64,000 bases of DNA from Marivibrio halodurans (lineage in GTDB: Bacteria; Pseudomonadota; Alphaproteobacteria; UBA8366; Aestuariispiraceae), in contig NZ_JAGMWN010000006.1 of NCBI RefSeq assembly GCF_017963645.1, positions 124,001 through 188,000 on the forward strand. Reading direction: 5' to 3'. Below the pieces are notes generated by a model that ran no database searches, was not told where the DNA came from, and was given only the letters and a program-made list of their open reading frames with translations. The stretch's first letter is position 1; each line of letters begins with the position of its first letter. The position numbers were made by a program, and so were the translations under genes. Shown here in pieces: positions 27,509 through 38,425 of this stretch.

Positions 27509-27772
27509 ATGGCGAACCACAAGTCGGCTGAGAAGCGCATCCGCCAGACCGCCAAGCGCCGCGCGCGCAACATGGCGCGGCGTAACCGCATCCGCACCTC
27601 GCTGCGCAAGTTCGAGGACGCGCTGAAGACGGGCGACAAGACGGCGGCCGAGACGGCCTTCGCCTCCGTCATGCCGGAGATGCACCGTGGCGTGACCAAG
27701 GGCGTGCTGCACAAGAAGACGGCCGCGCGCAAGCTGAGCCGCCTCAACAAGCGCCTCAAGGCGCTCGGCTAA
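27509..27772 (+). CDS. rpsT: 30S ribosomal protein S20
   Basis: 87 residues, the usual S20 length and composition ([43 protein letters not shown]). It is a helical protein binding 16S rRNA at the base of the body. It has its own promoter (27348) and a strong intrinsic terminator (27832-27860), so it is a single-gene unit next to the dnaA region, as in many Alphaproteobacteria. Confidence 0.98.
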   Translation: MANHKSAEKRIRQTAKRRARNMARRNRIRTSLRKFEDALKTGDKTAAETAFASVMPEMHRGVTKGVLHKKTAARKLSRLNKRLKALG

Positions 27773-27827
27773 GACGGGATCGCGAGGGGCGGGCCGGCTT
27801 CGATCCGGCTGCTCCTGCCGTGCGCGT

Positions 27828-28475
27828 TCAGCCGCCCGGAGCCCCTTCCGGGCGGTTTTTGCGTGCCCGGGGTCCCTGTGCGCCGAGCACCCGGCCCGGC
27901 AGACGGGCCAACTCCTCCTCCAGGACCGCCCGGCCGCCGCCGGCAAGGGCCAGCGCGATGCCCCCCTGCCACAGGGCGAGGAAGCGTGCGCTCTCCCGCT
28001 CCGCGATCCGGGGTGCACGGCCAGCCGCGCGGAGGGCGCGCGCCACGAACCACCGAATATCCGCCAGCGCCGCGCGCATCGCCGCACGCGCTTCCGCTTC
28101 ATCGCCCCGCGCCCCGTCCAATTCCGTCACCATCCGAAGCATCGGGCAACCATGCCGCGCGGTGACCGACGCCCCCTCGCCAAGCGCTGCGCACAACGCT
28201 TCCACGCGCTCGGCCGGATCGGCCAGCCGCTCCTCCAGACGGGTCAGCAGGGCTTCCACCTCCGCCCGCCGGGTTTCCGCGGCCGCCCGCACGAGAGCCG
28301 CCTTGCTGGGGAAATGATAGAAGACACCCCCCGGAGGCACCCGCGCGGCCGCGGCGACGTCGCGCAGACTCACCGCATGGACTCCACGACGGTGAAACAA
28401 CCGTTGCGCCGCCCGCGTCAGTCGATCCGACCTGTCGGACTTTTTCTTGCTCACAACTCGCGAAGCATCACTCAA
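27828..28475 (-). CDS. TetR/AcrR-family transcriptional regulator
   Basis: 215 residues. The N-terminal helix-turn-helix is typical: RAAQRLFHRRGVHAVSLRDVAAAARVPPGGVFYHFPSKAALVRAA. The ligand-binding part is Ala/Arg-rich, with RHGCPMLRMVTEL as in the AcrR subgroup whose Cys precedes the ligand helix. The start is TTG at 28475; a GTG at 28454 is possible. No target gene is adjacent on the divergent side for over 900 bp. A dyad (28505-28516) lies about 30 bp upstream. The 3' end contains the rpsT terminator stem. Confidence 0.85.
   Translation of the reverse strand: MSDASRVVSKKKSDRSDRLTRAAQRLFHRRGVHAVSLRDVAAAARVPPGGVFYHFPSKAALVRAAAETRRAEVEALLTRLEERLADPAERVEALCAALGEGASVTARHGCPMLRMVTELDGARGDEAEARAAMRAALADIRWFVARALRAAGRAPRIAERESARFLALWQGGIALALAGGGRAVLEEELARLPGRVLGAQGPRARKNRPEGAPGG
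27832..27860 (+). terminator. Rho-independent terminator of rpsT
   Basis: CCGCCCGGA and TTCCGGGCGG pair around a CCCC-type loop and are followed by five T. The stem lies inside the last codons of the convergent TetR gene. Confidence 0.85.
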
Positions 28476-28501
28476 GGATCACAACCCCAGGAAGATCATC
28501 T

Positions 28502-28518
28502 TTAAGTCAGTTGACTAA
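28502..28518. promoter_or_regulatory. Dyad upstream of the TetR gene, candidate autoregulatory operator
   Basis: AGTCA-GT-TGACT (28505-28516), flanked by AA on both sides, lies 30-40 bp upstream of the TetR start. Short dyads of the TGACT/AGTCA kind are common TetR/AcrR operators. Confidence 0.4.
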
Positions 28519-28691
28519 TGAAAGCGGGATTCAGAAAGCGGAGTCAATCCGCTCGCCGAAGCAATCGGAATTCGAGATAAAATCATCCGAGAAGCCCGGT
28601 TTCCCAGGCTTTCCCGCATGGATGGCCGCGCCGGACGCACCGGCCCGCGGACTCCGCGGCGGCCCGACATGTCAACCGTAATATTTTCAGA

Positions 28692-28759
28692 GCGGTTGGT
28701 TTGCGCGCTTGATTCGACTCGTCGCGGTTGGTTACAGTCTTGGCGTCGCGGTTGGTCAC
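28692..28759 (+). repeat. Three direct GCGGTTGGT iterations
   Basis: GCGGTTGGT occurs at 28692, 28724 and 28748. The last two share a longer 16-base unit, CGTCGCGGTTGGTYAC, with a 24-bp period. Iterated short sites upstream of dnaA suggest a binding array for a regulator; the binder is unknown. Confidence 0.55.
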
Positions 28760-28772
28760 GAACACCGACGGC

Positions 28773-28805
28773 AAATAAAAAATGCCCGGGGCATCGGCTC
28801 GGGCA
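28773..28805 (-). terminator. Orphan leftward intrinsic terminator
   Basis: Read on the minus strand, TGCCCG and CGGGCA form a six-pair stem followed by TTTTTTATTT. There is no annotated gene just upstream on that strand, so it would end an unannotated leftward RNA or transcripts entering from the dnaA side. Confidence 0.55.
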
Positions 28806-28824
28806 AAAGCCATCGGGAACACAC

Positions 28825-28869
28825 AAGAAAAAAGCGTTTCGTTGCAAGAAAAGACCCTGCTTTTTTCTT
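28825..28869. repeat. 11-bp perfect inverted repeat with AT-rich arms
   Basis: AAGAAAAAAGC (28825-28835) and its exact complement GCTTTTTTCTT (28859-28869) flank 23 bp. The longest perfect dyad seen in the gene-free region. Confidence 0.6.
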
Positions 28870-29013
28870 TCCCTCGGCTTTCTGTGTCTTGTGAGCAAAG
28901 CCTGTCCGGGCTTCTCGGGCTCGTGACTTTTTGAGCGTTCGGCGAAGACTCCGGGCGATGCGCGGTCACGTCACGACTTGCTTGCAAGAGGCCGGGGTGT
29001 TCGGCATGCCCGG

Positions 29014-29034
29014 CATGCATGTTCGACATGCATG
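29014..29034. repeat. Perfect CATGCATGT/ACATGCATG palindrome
   Basis: Arms CATGCATGT (29014-29022) and ACATGCATG (29026-29034) flank TCG. Another palindrome, GGCATGCC, lies at 29003-29010, so CATG repeats cluster here. Confidence 0.6.
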
Positions 29035-29237
29035 GACGACGCGCATGGATGAAATGGATGAATGGGAGCGGCCCGGGTCGGGCCTCGCACCCGATTTTTT
29101 TGAGTTTGTGGTGAGCGTGCGGCCATGGATTCAAGGATCGTCGTGGTTCGATCGGGCCGGGAAAGTCGGGTCGTTCGAATGAGGGTCGATCCGGACAATC
29201 CGAACGGTGCGAAGTGGCGGGGCGTTTTGATGAGTTG

Positions 29238-29255
29238 GGGGTCCATTGGGACCCC
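29238..29255 (+). other. Stable hairpin in the dnaA leader
   Basis: GGGGTCC-ATTG-GGACCCC, seven perfect pairs. It covers the TTG at 29246 that begins the longest dnaA frame, making initiation there unlikely. Confidence 0.45.
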
Positions 29256-29422
29256 GGCCGGACGGTTGGATCGATGGGGAGGGACGATGCGCCGACAGGC
29301 GACAGCTCGGGCTGTTGGGGGACTTGTCCTTGAAAGGCGCGAAGCATCTTGACCACGGCGCGAATGCCGTGGACGGAACGACGGACTTCACCAGGGCGAA
29401 TTTCATCAAGCGGACGGAAAGC

Positions 29423-30892
29423 GTGGCAAGCGGTTTAGAGGGCAATGGGACGGATCGTTCCGGTTCACCGGGGGCGGGAACCGGGACACGGGCGACGGCG
29501 GGCACGCCGGACGGTCGGGCATCCGCGCAATGGGCGCGTATTCGCGCCCGTCTGCGCTCGGAGTTCGGGGAAACCGCCTTCAAGAATTGGCTCAAGCCCC
29601 TGATCCTGGACGGCATCGAGGGCGGCACCGTCCGCCTGACCGCCCCGAACCGCTTCATGCGCAACTGGATCGAATCCCAATATGGCGAGCGCCTGATGCG
29701 CATGTGGTCGGGCGAGAATGGAACCGTCCGGGAGGTCGTCATCCACCATGCGCCGCAGGGCGGCGCGCGCCATTCCGCCGCCGGCGGCGACCTAGAGGCG
29801 CTTGACGGCGAGGAGGAGGCCGGGCACGCGGCCGGCGCCACGCGCGTCGAGACCGCGCCGCAGAACGATCTCTGCGCGCCGCTCAACGGCCAGTTCACCT
29901 TCGAGAGCTTCATCGTCGGCAAGCCGAACGAGCTGGCCTTCGCCGCGGCGCGCCGCGTGGCGGAAGCGGCCAGCGTGCCCTTCAACCCGCTGTTCCTGTT
30001 CGGCGGGGTCGGACTCGGCAAGACGCACCTGATGCATGCGATCGCCCAGCATATCCGCCTGCATTCGCCGCAGAAGCGCGTGCTGTATCTCTCCGCCGAG
30101 AAATTCATGTATCAGTTCATCCGCGCGCTGCGCTATCGCGACACGATGGCGTTCAAGGAGCAATTCCGCTCCGTCGACGTGCTGATGATCGACGACGTGC
30201 AGTTCATCGCCGGCAAGGAGAACACGCAGGAGGAGTTCTTCCACACCTTCAACACCCTGGTCGATCAAAACCGCCAGGTGGTGATCTCGGCCGACAAATC
30301 GCCGGCCGAACTCGACGGCATCGAGGATCGGATGAAATCCCGCCTTGGGTGGGGCCTGGTGGCGGAGATTCATTCGACCACCTACGAACTGCGCCTCGGC
30401 ATCCTGCAATCGAAGGCCGAGCAGTTGGGCATCGCCGTCCCGCAGAAGGTGTTGGAGTTCCTGGCGCACAAGATCACCTCCAACGTCCGTGAATTGGAGG
30501 GGGCGCTGAACCGCCTCGTCGCCTACGCCAATCTGATCGGCCGCCAGATCACGTTGGAAACGGCGCAGGACGTGCTGCATGACCTGCTGCGCGCCAACGA
30601 CCGCCGGATCACCATCGAGGAAATCCAGAAGCGGGTCGCCGAGCATTACAACATCAAGCTGGCCGAGATGCATTCCGCCCGGCGCAGCCGCGCCATCGCC
30701 CGCCCCCGGCAGGTGGCGATGTATCTCGCCAAGCAGCTCACCTCCCGATCGCTCCCGGAAATCGGCCGGAAGTTCGGGGGGCGCGATCACACGACCGTCA
30801 TGCATGCGGTCAAGAAAATCGAGGAACTGCGCGCCTCCGACGCCGGCTTCGCCGAGGATGTGGAGCTTCTGAAGCGCATGCTGGAGGCGTGA
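29423..30892 (+). CDS. dnaA: Chromosomal replication initiator protein DnaA
   Basis: 489 residues from a GTG at 29423. Domain I begins at WARIRARLRSEFGETAFKNWLKPL; domain III has Walker A GGVGLGKTHLMHA and Walker B VLMIDDVQFIAGK; domain IV ends with the DNA-binding signature RSLPEIGRKFGGRDHTTVMHAVKKIEEL. It binds origin boxes as an ATP oligomer and opens DNA. The frame extends to a TTG at 29246, giving 548 residues, but the extra stretch is unlike the family and lies in a hairpin. There is no ATG between 29246 and domain I, and another GTG at 29369 is possible. The exact start is uncertain. Confidence 0.95.
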   Translation: MASGLEGNGTDRSGSPGAGTGTRATAGTPDGRASAQWARIRARLRSEFGETAFKNWLKPLILDGIEGGTVRLTAPNRFMRNWIESQYGERLMRMWSGENGTVREVVIHHAPQGGARHSAAGGDLEALDGEEEAGHAAGATRVETAPQNDLCAPLNGQFTFESFIVGKPNELAFAAARRVAEAASVPFNPLFLFGGVGLGKTHLMHAIAQHIRLHSPQKRVLYLSAEKFMYQFIRALRYRDTMAFKEQFRSVDVLMIDDVQFIAGKENTQEEFFHTFNTLVDQNRQVVISADKSPAELDGIEDRMKSRLGWGLVAEIHSTTYELRLGILQSKAEQLGIAVPQKVLEFLAHKITSNVRELEGALNRLVAYANLIGRQITLETAQDVLHDLLRANDRRITIEEIQKRVAEHYNIKLAEMHSARRSRAIARPRQVAMYLAKQLTSRSLPEIGRKFGGRDHTTVMHAVKKIEELRASDAGFAEDVELLKRMLEA

Positions 30893-31257
30893 TCGCGGGC
30901 CCTTCGGCCGGTTCCTCCCGGCTGGAAGGACGTTTGACAAAGCCGCGTGGAATCAGCGCGTTACACATCCGGTTCGCGGATCGTGCGAATGCGAAAAAGG
31001 GCTGCGGCGCGCGGGGGGGCATGCTATAAAATCTCCCCGTTCCGGGGGGTACGCGATTCCCGCTTTCCGAAGATCGGTGAATCGGGCAGTTTCCGACGAT
31101 TGAACGGGCGCGCGGCCCGGCGGTTTCCGCCGAGCGAGGGCCGCGTGACGGACCCGGCCGCCACCGGCAGTACCGACCCGCGCGGGGTCGGGAACCGGGC
31201 CGGGGCGCCATGCTGAACGGACCGCCTGTGGTCGAACGGAAACGATAAGACAGATCC
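30893..31257 (+). promoter_or_regulatory. dnaA-dnaN intergenic region with promoter candidates
   Basis: 365 bp with no supported gene. It holds the dnaA hairpin, a TTGACA at 30934-30939 with no good -10 at 17 bp, a TATAAAAT at 31025-31032 with a weak -35, and a seven-pair hairpin (CCGACCC/GGGTCGG, 31173-31191) in the dnaN leader. This suggests that dnaN-recF-gyrB has a promoter separate from dnaA. Confidence 0.45.
30901..30929 (+). terminator. Hairpin after dnaA
   Basis: CCTTC/GAAGG and GCCGG/CCGGC pair around TTCCTC, with a small internal bulge, nine bases after the dnaA stop. Only three T follow, so termination may be weak or serve mRNA stability. Confidence 0.4.
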
Positions 31258-32373
31258 ATGAAGCTCACCATCGAACGCGCCGCGCTGCTCCGCGCCCTCA
31301 ACCACGTGCAAAGCGTCGTCGAACGCCGGAACACGATCCCTATTCTCTCGAACGTGCTGATCGAGGCGAAGGATGGCGCGCTCGGTCTCACGGCGACGGA
31401 CATGGATATCGCCATCGTGGAGCGCGTGGCGGCCGACATCGCCACGGCCGGCGCCACCACCGCGCCCGCCCATACGCTCTACGATATCGTGCGCAAGCTG
31501 CCGGACGGCGCCCAGGTCGATATCGAGACGGCGGGCGATTCCGAACGGCTGACGCTGAAGTCCGGGCGCTCGCGCTTCACGCTCTCGACGCTGCCGACGG
31601 ACGATTTCCCGGTCATGTCCGGGGGCGACATGCCGCATGAGTTCGAGCTGGATGCCGACGCGCTGCGCGCGCTGGTCGATCGCACGCGATTCGCGATCTC
31701 GACCGAGGAGACTCGCTATTATCTGAACGGCATCTATGTCCACGCGGCCGACGGCGACCATCCGGTGCTGCGCGCGGTCGCGACCGACGGACATCGCCTG
31801 GCCCGGGTGGAGATTCCACTGCCCGACGGCGCCAACGGCATGCCGGGCGTGATCGTCCCCCGCAAGACGGTCGGCGAGTTGCGTAAGCTGATCGAGGAAA
31901 CCAACGGCGGAATCGCCATCGCGTTGTCGGAAACCAAGATCCGCTTCGCCTTCGGGGACGCGGTACTGACCTCCAAGCTGATCGACGGCACCTTCCCCGA
32001 TTACGAGCGCGTGATCCCCAGCGGCAATGACAAGATCATGACCGTCGATTGCGACGATTTCGCCGAGGCGGTCGACCGTGTCTCGACCATCGCGACGGAG
32101 AAGATGCGCGCGGTCAAGATGAAGATCGAGGGCGACCAGATGGAGCTCTCCGCCTCCAGCCAGGAGAACGGCCAGGCGGTCGAGGAGGTCGGCATCGACT
32201 ATGGCAAGGAAGCGATCGAGATCGGCTTCAACGCGCGCTATCTCCTCGACATCGCCAATCAGGTCGAGGGCGAGACGGCGGAATTCGTGATGGCCGATTC
32301 CTCCTCGCCCACCATCGTGCGCGATCCGAAGGACCCGGGCGCGCTCTACGTTCTCATGCCGATGCGGGTATAG
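31258..32373 (+). CDS. dnaN: DNA polymerase III beta subunit (sliding clamp)
   Basis: 371 residues, three repeats of the clamp fold. MKLTIERAALLRALNHVQSVVERRNTIPILSNVLIEA starts the first; FAISTEETRYYLNGIYVH, VATDGHRLARVEI and the C-terminal YVLMPMRV, part of the partner-binding groove, are all present. The dimeric ring tethers polymerase III and other enzymes to DNA. recF follows after 7 bp. Confidence 0.98.
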   Translation: MKLTIERAALLRALNHVQSVVERRNTIPILSNVLIEAKDGALGLTATDMDIAIVERVAADIATAGATTAPAHTLYDIVRKLPDGAQVDIETAGDSERLTLKSGRSRFTLSTLPTDDFPVMSGGDMPHEFELDADALRALVDRTRFAISTEETRYYLNGIYVHAADGDHPVLRAVATDGHRLARVEIPLPDGANGMPGVIVPRKTVGELRKLIEETNGGIAIALSETKIRFAFGDAVLTSKLIDGTFPDYERVIPSGNDKIMTVDCDDFAEAVDRVSTIATEKMRAVKMKIEGDQMELSASSQENGQAVEEVGIDYGKEAIEIGFNARYLLDIANQVEGETAEFVMADSSSPTIVRDPKDPGALYVLMPMRV

Positions 32374-32380
32374 GCGGCCC

Positions 32381-36224
<3,844 letters not shown>

Positions 36225-36347
36225 GGGGGCTACATTCCAAGGCCACCGACCGCCCGACCCGTTGAGCACGCGCAGACCGCATGAACCCTGACTTTCATCG
36301 GCGTGCAGGGCATGGGTACCCATCCCTATGCCCCGTCCCGGTGACGA

Positions 36348-36536
36348 TCAGGACCCGTGCCGTTTGCCCATGTTCCGCCAACCGCCGGACGTACCGTGCG
36401 ACCGCCGGCGACATGGGCCTTGACCGGCGTCGCGGTGTGCATCGGGGCGAGGGCCATCCCGGCGTGGCGGGGCGAGGAGGGCGAAGACACCCTCGAACAG
36501 GAGTGACCAGGGGAGGTTCAGCAGGTCGGGGCGCAT
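36348..36536 (-). CDS. Possible small or decayed ORF divergent to lysR
   Basis: 62 residues beginning MRPDLLNLPWSLLFEGVFALLA, a plausible hydrophobic helix, with GGAGA about seven bases before the ATG. After about 22 residues the sequence turns into low-complexity Arg/Pro/Gly. Overlapping frames (36295-36549) continue with VARYVRRLAEHGQTARVLIVTG. This looks like a frameshifted remnant of a larger gene next to its LysR regulator, but I cannot name it. Confidence 0.2.
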   Translation of the reverse strand: MRPDLLNLPWSLLFEGVFALLAPPRRDGPRPDAHRDAGQGPCRRRSHGTSGGWRNMGKRHGS

Positions 36537-36623
36537 GGCGGGTCTCCATTGGGTCAGGTGATCGATGGCGGGACTATGCGCCGCGTTCTTTACGATCAAA
36601 AATCATAAGAAATCGCTGACTCC

Positions 36624-36638
36624 GTGAGTTATACTCAC
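36624..36638 (+). promoter_or_regulatory. Dyad overlapping the -10 of the lysR promoter
   Basis: GTGAGT-TAT-ACTCAC, a perfect 15-bp dyad. It contains TATACT (36630-36635), a good -10, placing the transcription start within a few bases of the ATG at 36643. Autoregulation and a leaderless or nearly leaderless mRNA are inferred. Confidence 0.5.
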
Positions 36639-36642
36639 AGTT

Positions 36643-37557
36643 ATGACCCGACGCGCCCTCCCCTCCTTGCCGGCCCTGCGCGCCTTGGAGGCGGCCGTGC
36701 GCCTGCGGGGGTTCAGTTCGGCGGCGGATGAGTTGGGCGTGACCCACGGCGCCGTCAGCCGTCATGTCCGTCAGTTGGAGCAGGTCCTCGGCGTCGAGCT
36801 GTTTCGGCGCGACCCGGGTCGCGCGGTTCCGACCTGGACGGGGGAGCAATTGGGCGCGGCCCTGACCGGGCCGTTCGAGGCCATGGCCGACGCGGTGGAG
36901 GCGGTGCGGCGCGGGCCGGAGCGGCGCTCGCTCCGGCTCAGTGTCGATCCGGCCTTCGCCACGCTGTGGCTGCTGCCGCGCCTTGCCGATTTCCGGCGGG
37001 AAGCGGGGGAGGCCGAAATTTCCATCGACAGTTCCACCCATCTGGCCGATGTGGCGGCGGGGCCGATCGATGTCGCCATTCGCTATCGGGTGGAGGCGAA
37101 CCCGCCGGTGCCGGAGGGTTGCCTGCAGGAGCGGCTGTTCGCCCTCGAACTGTTCCCCGCGGCCGCCCCCGCCCTGGCGGCGCGGCTGGGTTCGGCGCCC
37201 GACCCGGCGGTGATCGCGCGCCTTCCCCTGATTCATGAGGACAGCCGCGATCCCTGGCGCCGTTGGTTGACGCGGGCCGGGGTCGCGCCCCCGTCCGACG
37301 GTGGGCTGATGGTGAACGACGCCGCCCATGCCGAGATGGCGGCGGAGCAGGAGGCCGGAATCGTGTTGGCCGACCCCATCATCTCCGTCCGGGCGTTGGA
37401 GAGCGGGCGCCTCGTCCCGCTATCGGACAGGCGGGTGACGATCGGCGGCTACTGGCTGGTCACGCCCGCCGCGCGTGCCCTGGCGGCACCGGCGCGCGGG
37501 TTCGTCCGATGGCTGCGCGCGACGCTCACGCAAGGCGCTGACGGCCCGGCGACATAG
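36643..37557 (+). CDS. LysR-family transcriptional regulator, GcvA-like
   Basis: 304 residues. The N-terminal winged helix is LPALRALEAAVRLRGFSSAADELGVTHGAVSRHVRQLEQVLGVELFRRD, the GcvA-like subgroup. The substrate-binding domain (about 90-295) shows the usual pattern, for example DVAAGPIDVAIRYRVE. These regulate an adjacent divergent gene and themselves; here no intact divergent gene is seen. It starts four bases after a 15-bp dyad that overlaps its -10. Confidence 0.92.
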   Translation: MTRRALPSLPALRALEAAVRLRGFSSAADELGVTHGAVSRHVRQLEQVLGVELFRRDPGRAVPTWTGEQLGAALTGPFEAMADAVEAVRRGPERRSLRLSVDPAFATLWLLPRLADFRREAGEAEISIDSSTHLADVAAGPIDVAIRYRVEANPPVPEGCLQERLFALELFPAAAPALAARLGSAPDPAVIARLPLIHEDSRDPWRRWLTRAGVAPPSDGGLMVNDAAHAEMAAEQEAGIVLADPIISVRALESGRLVPLSDRRVTIGGYWLVTPAARALAAPARGFVRWLRATLTQGADGPAT

Positions 37558-37584
37558 TCGCGCGGCGGCCGTCCGCCGGGGCCC

Positions 37585-38373
37585 TCAATCGAACAGCTTG
37601 TCGATATCGTCCTGGCTGATCTTCTGCTCCGCGGTGGCGCTGGGGCCGTCCAGCACCTCGCCGACCGGGGCGGAGGCTTCCTCCGGCGGCAGGGTCGAGG
37701 GGTCGAAGGCCGCGTCGCCACCCCAGATCTCCATCATCCGCGCGACGCGCTCGTCGATGAATTCCATGGTCTGGACGACCCGGGTGATGCGCTGGCCGGT
37801 AATGTCCTGGAAGTTACAGTGCTCGAAGATCTGGGTGACCTGCTCGCCCAGCGCCTCGGTCAACTCGCGGGTGCTGCTGTCGCTGACCTGGGCGTTGATG
37901 CGCTCGCCCAATTCCTCGACCGCCTCGGCCGCCTCGATGATGCCGTTGGTCGCGGCCTCCGTATCGGCGACGACGGCGCGCAGCGCATCCCCGGCGGAGG
38001 CGATCTTATCCTTGCCCGCCGGCGCGCGCCGCAGGGAGAGAATTTCCTCCTTCGTGCGCTGGATCGCGTCGGAAAGCCCTTGCAGTTCCCGGCGCAGCGT
38101 CTCCGCCTCCAGAATCTGCGCGCGATAGGTCTCGGCATCGATACCACCCGACCGGGCCGGAGCCTCCTGGCCGCCGGCCGCGAAGCGGTCGAACTTCTGG
38201 TTCATCGCGTCGAGCGCGGCCATCACCGCTTCATGCCGCTCCGCCTCCCCGGCGCCGTCGGGTCGGATGGCCCGGTCGCCCCCATGGACGGGCGTGCCTT
38301 GACGCGCCTCCTTGCCGGAAAGCGCCTGACGTTCGATACGGAAAGGCTTTCGCGCGCGCACGCTCGAGTTCAT
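37585..38373 (-). CDS. cheZ: CheY-phosphate phosphatase CheZ
   Basis: 262 residues. A long helical hairpin (about 70-215) contains CNFQDITGQRITRVVQ, in which DITGQ matches the catalytic Asp and Gln of E. coli CheZ (D143, Q147). A Pro/Ala-rich linker leads to a C-terminal SQDDIDKLFD. That peptide resembles the CheY-binding motif starting FliM (SQDEIDALL), consistent with a tethering site for phosphorylated CheY. It should end chemotaxis signalling by dephosphorylating CheY. No other che gene is near. Confidence 0.9.
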   Translation of the reverse strand: MNSSVRARKPFRIERQALSGKEARQGTPVHGGDRAIRPDGAGEAERHEAVMAALDAMNQKFDRFAAGGQEAPARSGGIDAETYRAQILEAETLRRELQGLSDAIQRTKEEILSLRRAPAGKDKIASAGDALRAVVADTEAATNGIIEAAEAVEELGERINAQVSDSSTRELTEALGEQVTQIFEHCNFQDITGQRITRVVQTMEFIDERVARMMEIWGGDAAFDPSTLPPEEASAPVGEVLDGPSATAEQKISQDDIDKLFD

Positions 38374-38425
38374 AGGTTCTACTCCAAACCAGCTGGCCGC
38401 GCGGAGCCTATCGCAGAATAGGTTA

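Larger units (their letters stand above)
28476..29422. other. Gene-free repeat-rich region upstream of dnaA
   Basis: About 950 bp without a convincing coding region. Base composition is uneven, with several A/T runs in a GC-rich genome. It holds the TetR dyad, three GCGGTTGGT iterations, a leftward terminator, an 11-bp inverted repeat, a CATG-rich palindrome and a hairpin just before dnaA. I searched by eye for DnaA boxes of the TTATCCACA and TGATCCACA kinds and saw no cluster, so an origin is not called. It is the likely dnaA promoter and regulatory region. Confidence 0.6.
36225..36642. other. gyrB-lysR intergenic region
   Basis: 418 bp. It contains one weak leftward ORF (36348-36536) and, at its right end, the AT-rich lysR promoter with a dyad. 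The middle is GC-rich without clear structure; three short leftward frames overlap, which could be a decayed gene. Confidence 0.4.

Noticed and set aside
28709-28894. 61-codon rightward ORF ending in a Phe/Ala-rich tail
   Set aside because: It has a weak start context, and its residues come from the inverted-repeat and terminator DNA. No conserved motif is seen.
29140-29215. tRNA-like stretch with TTCGA/TTCGAA
   Set aside because: The arms of a cloverleaf do not pair and there is no acceptor stem.
29246-29422. N-terminal extension of dnaA from a TTG at 29246
   Set aside because: The TTG lies in a stable hairpin, there is no ribosome site, and the extra residues do not look like DnaA domain I.
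28476-29422. Chromosomal replication origin next to dnaA
   Set aside because: No cluster of DnaA boxes of known types is visible. Repeats and palindromes alone do not establish an origin; GC skew over the whole chromosome would be decisive.
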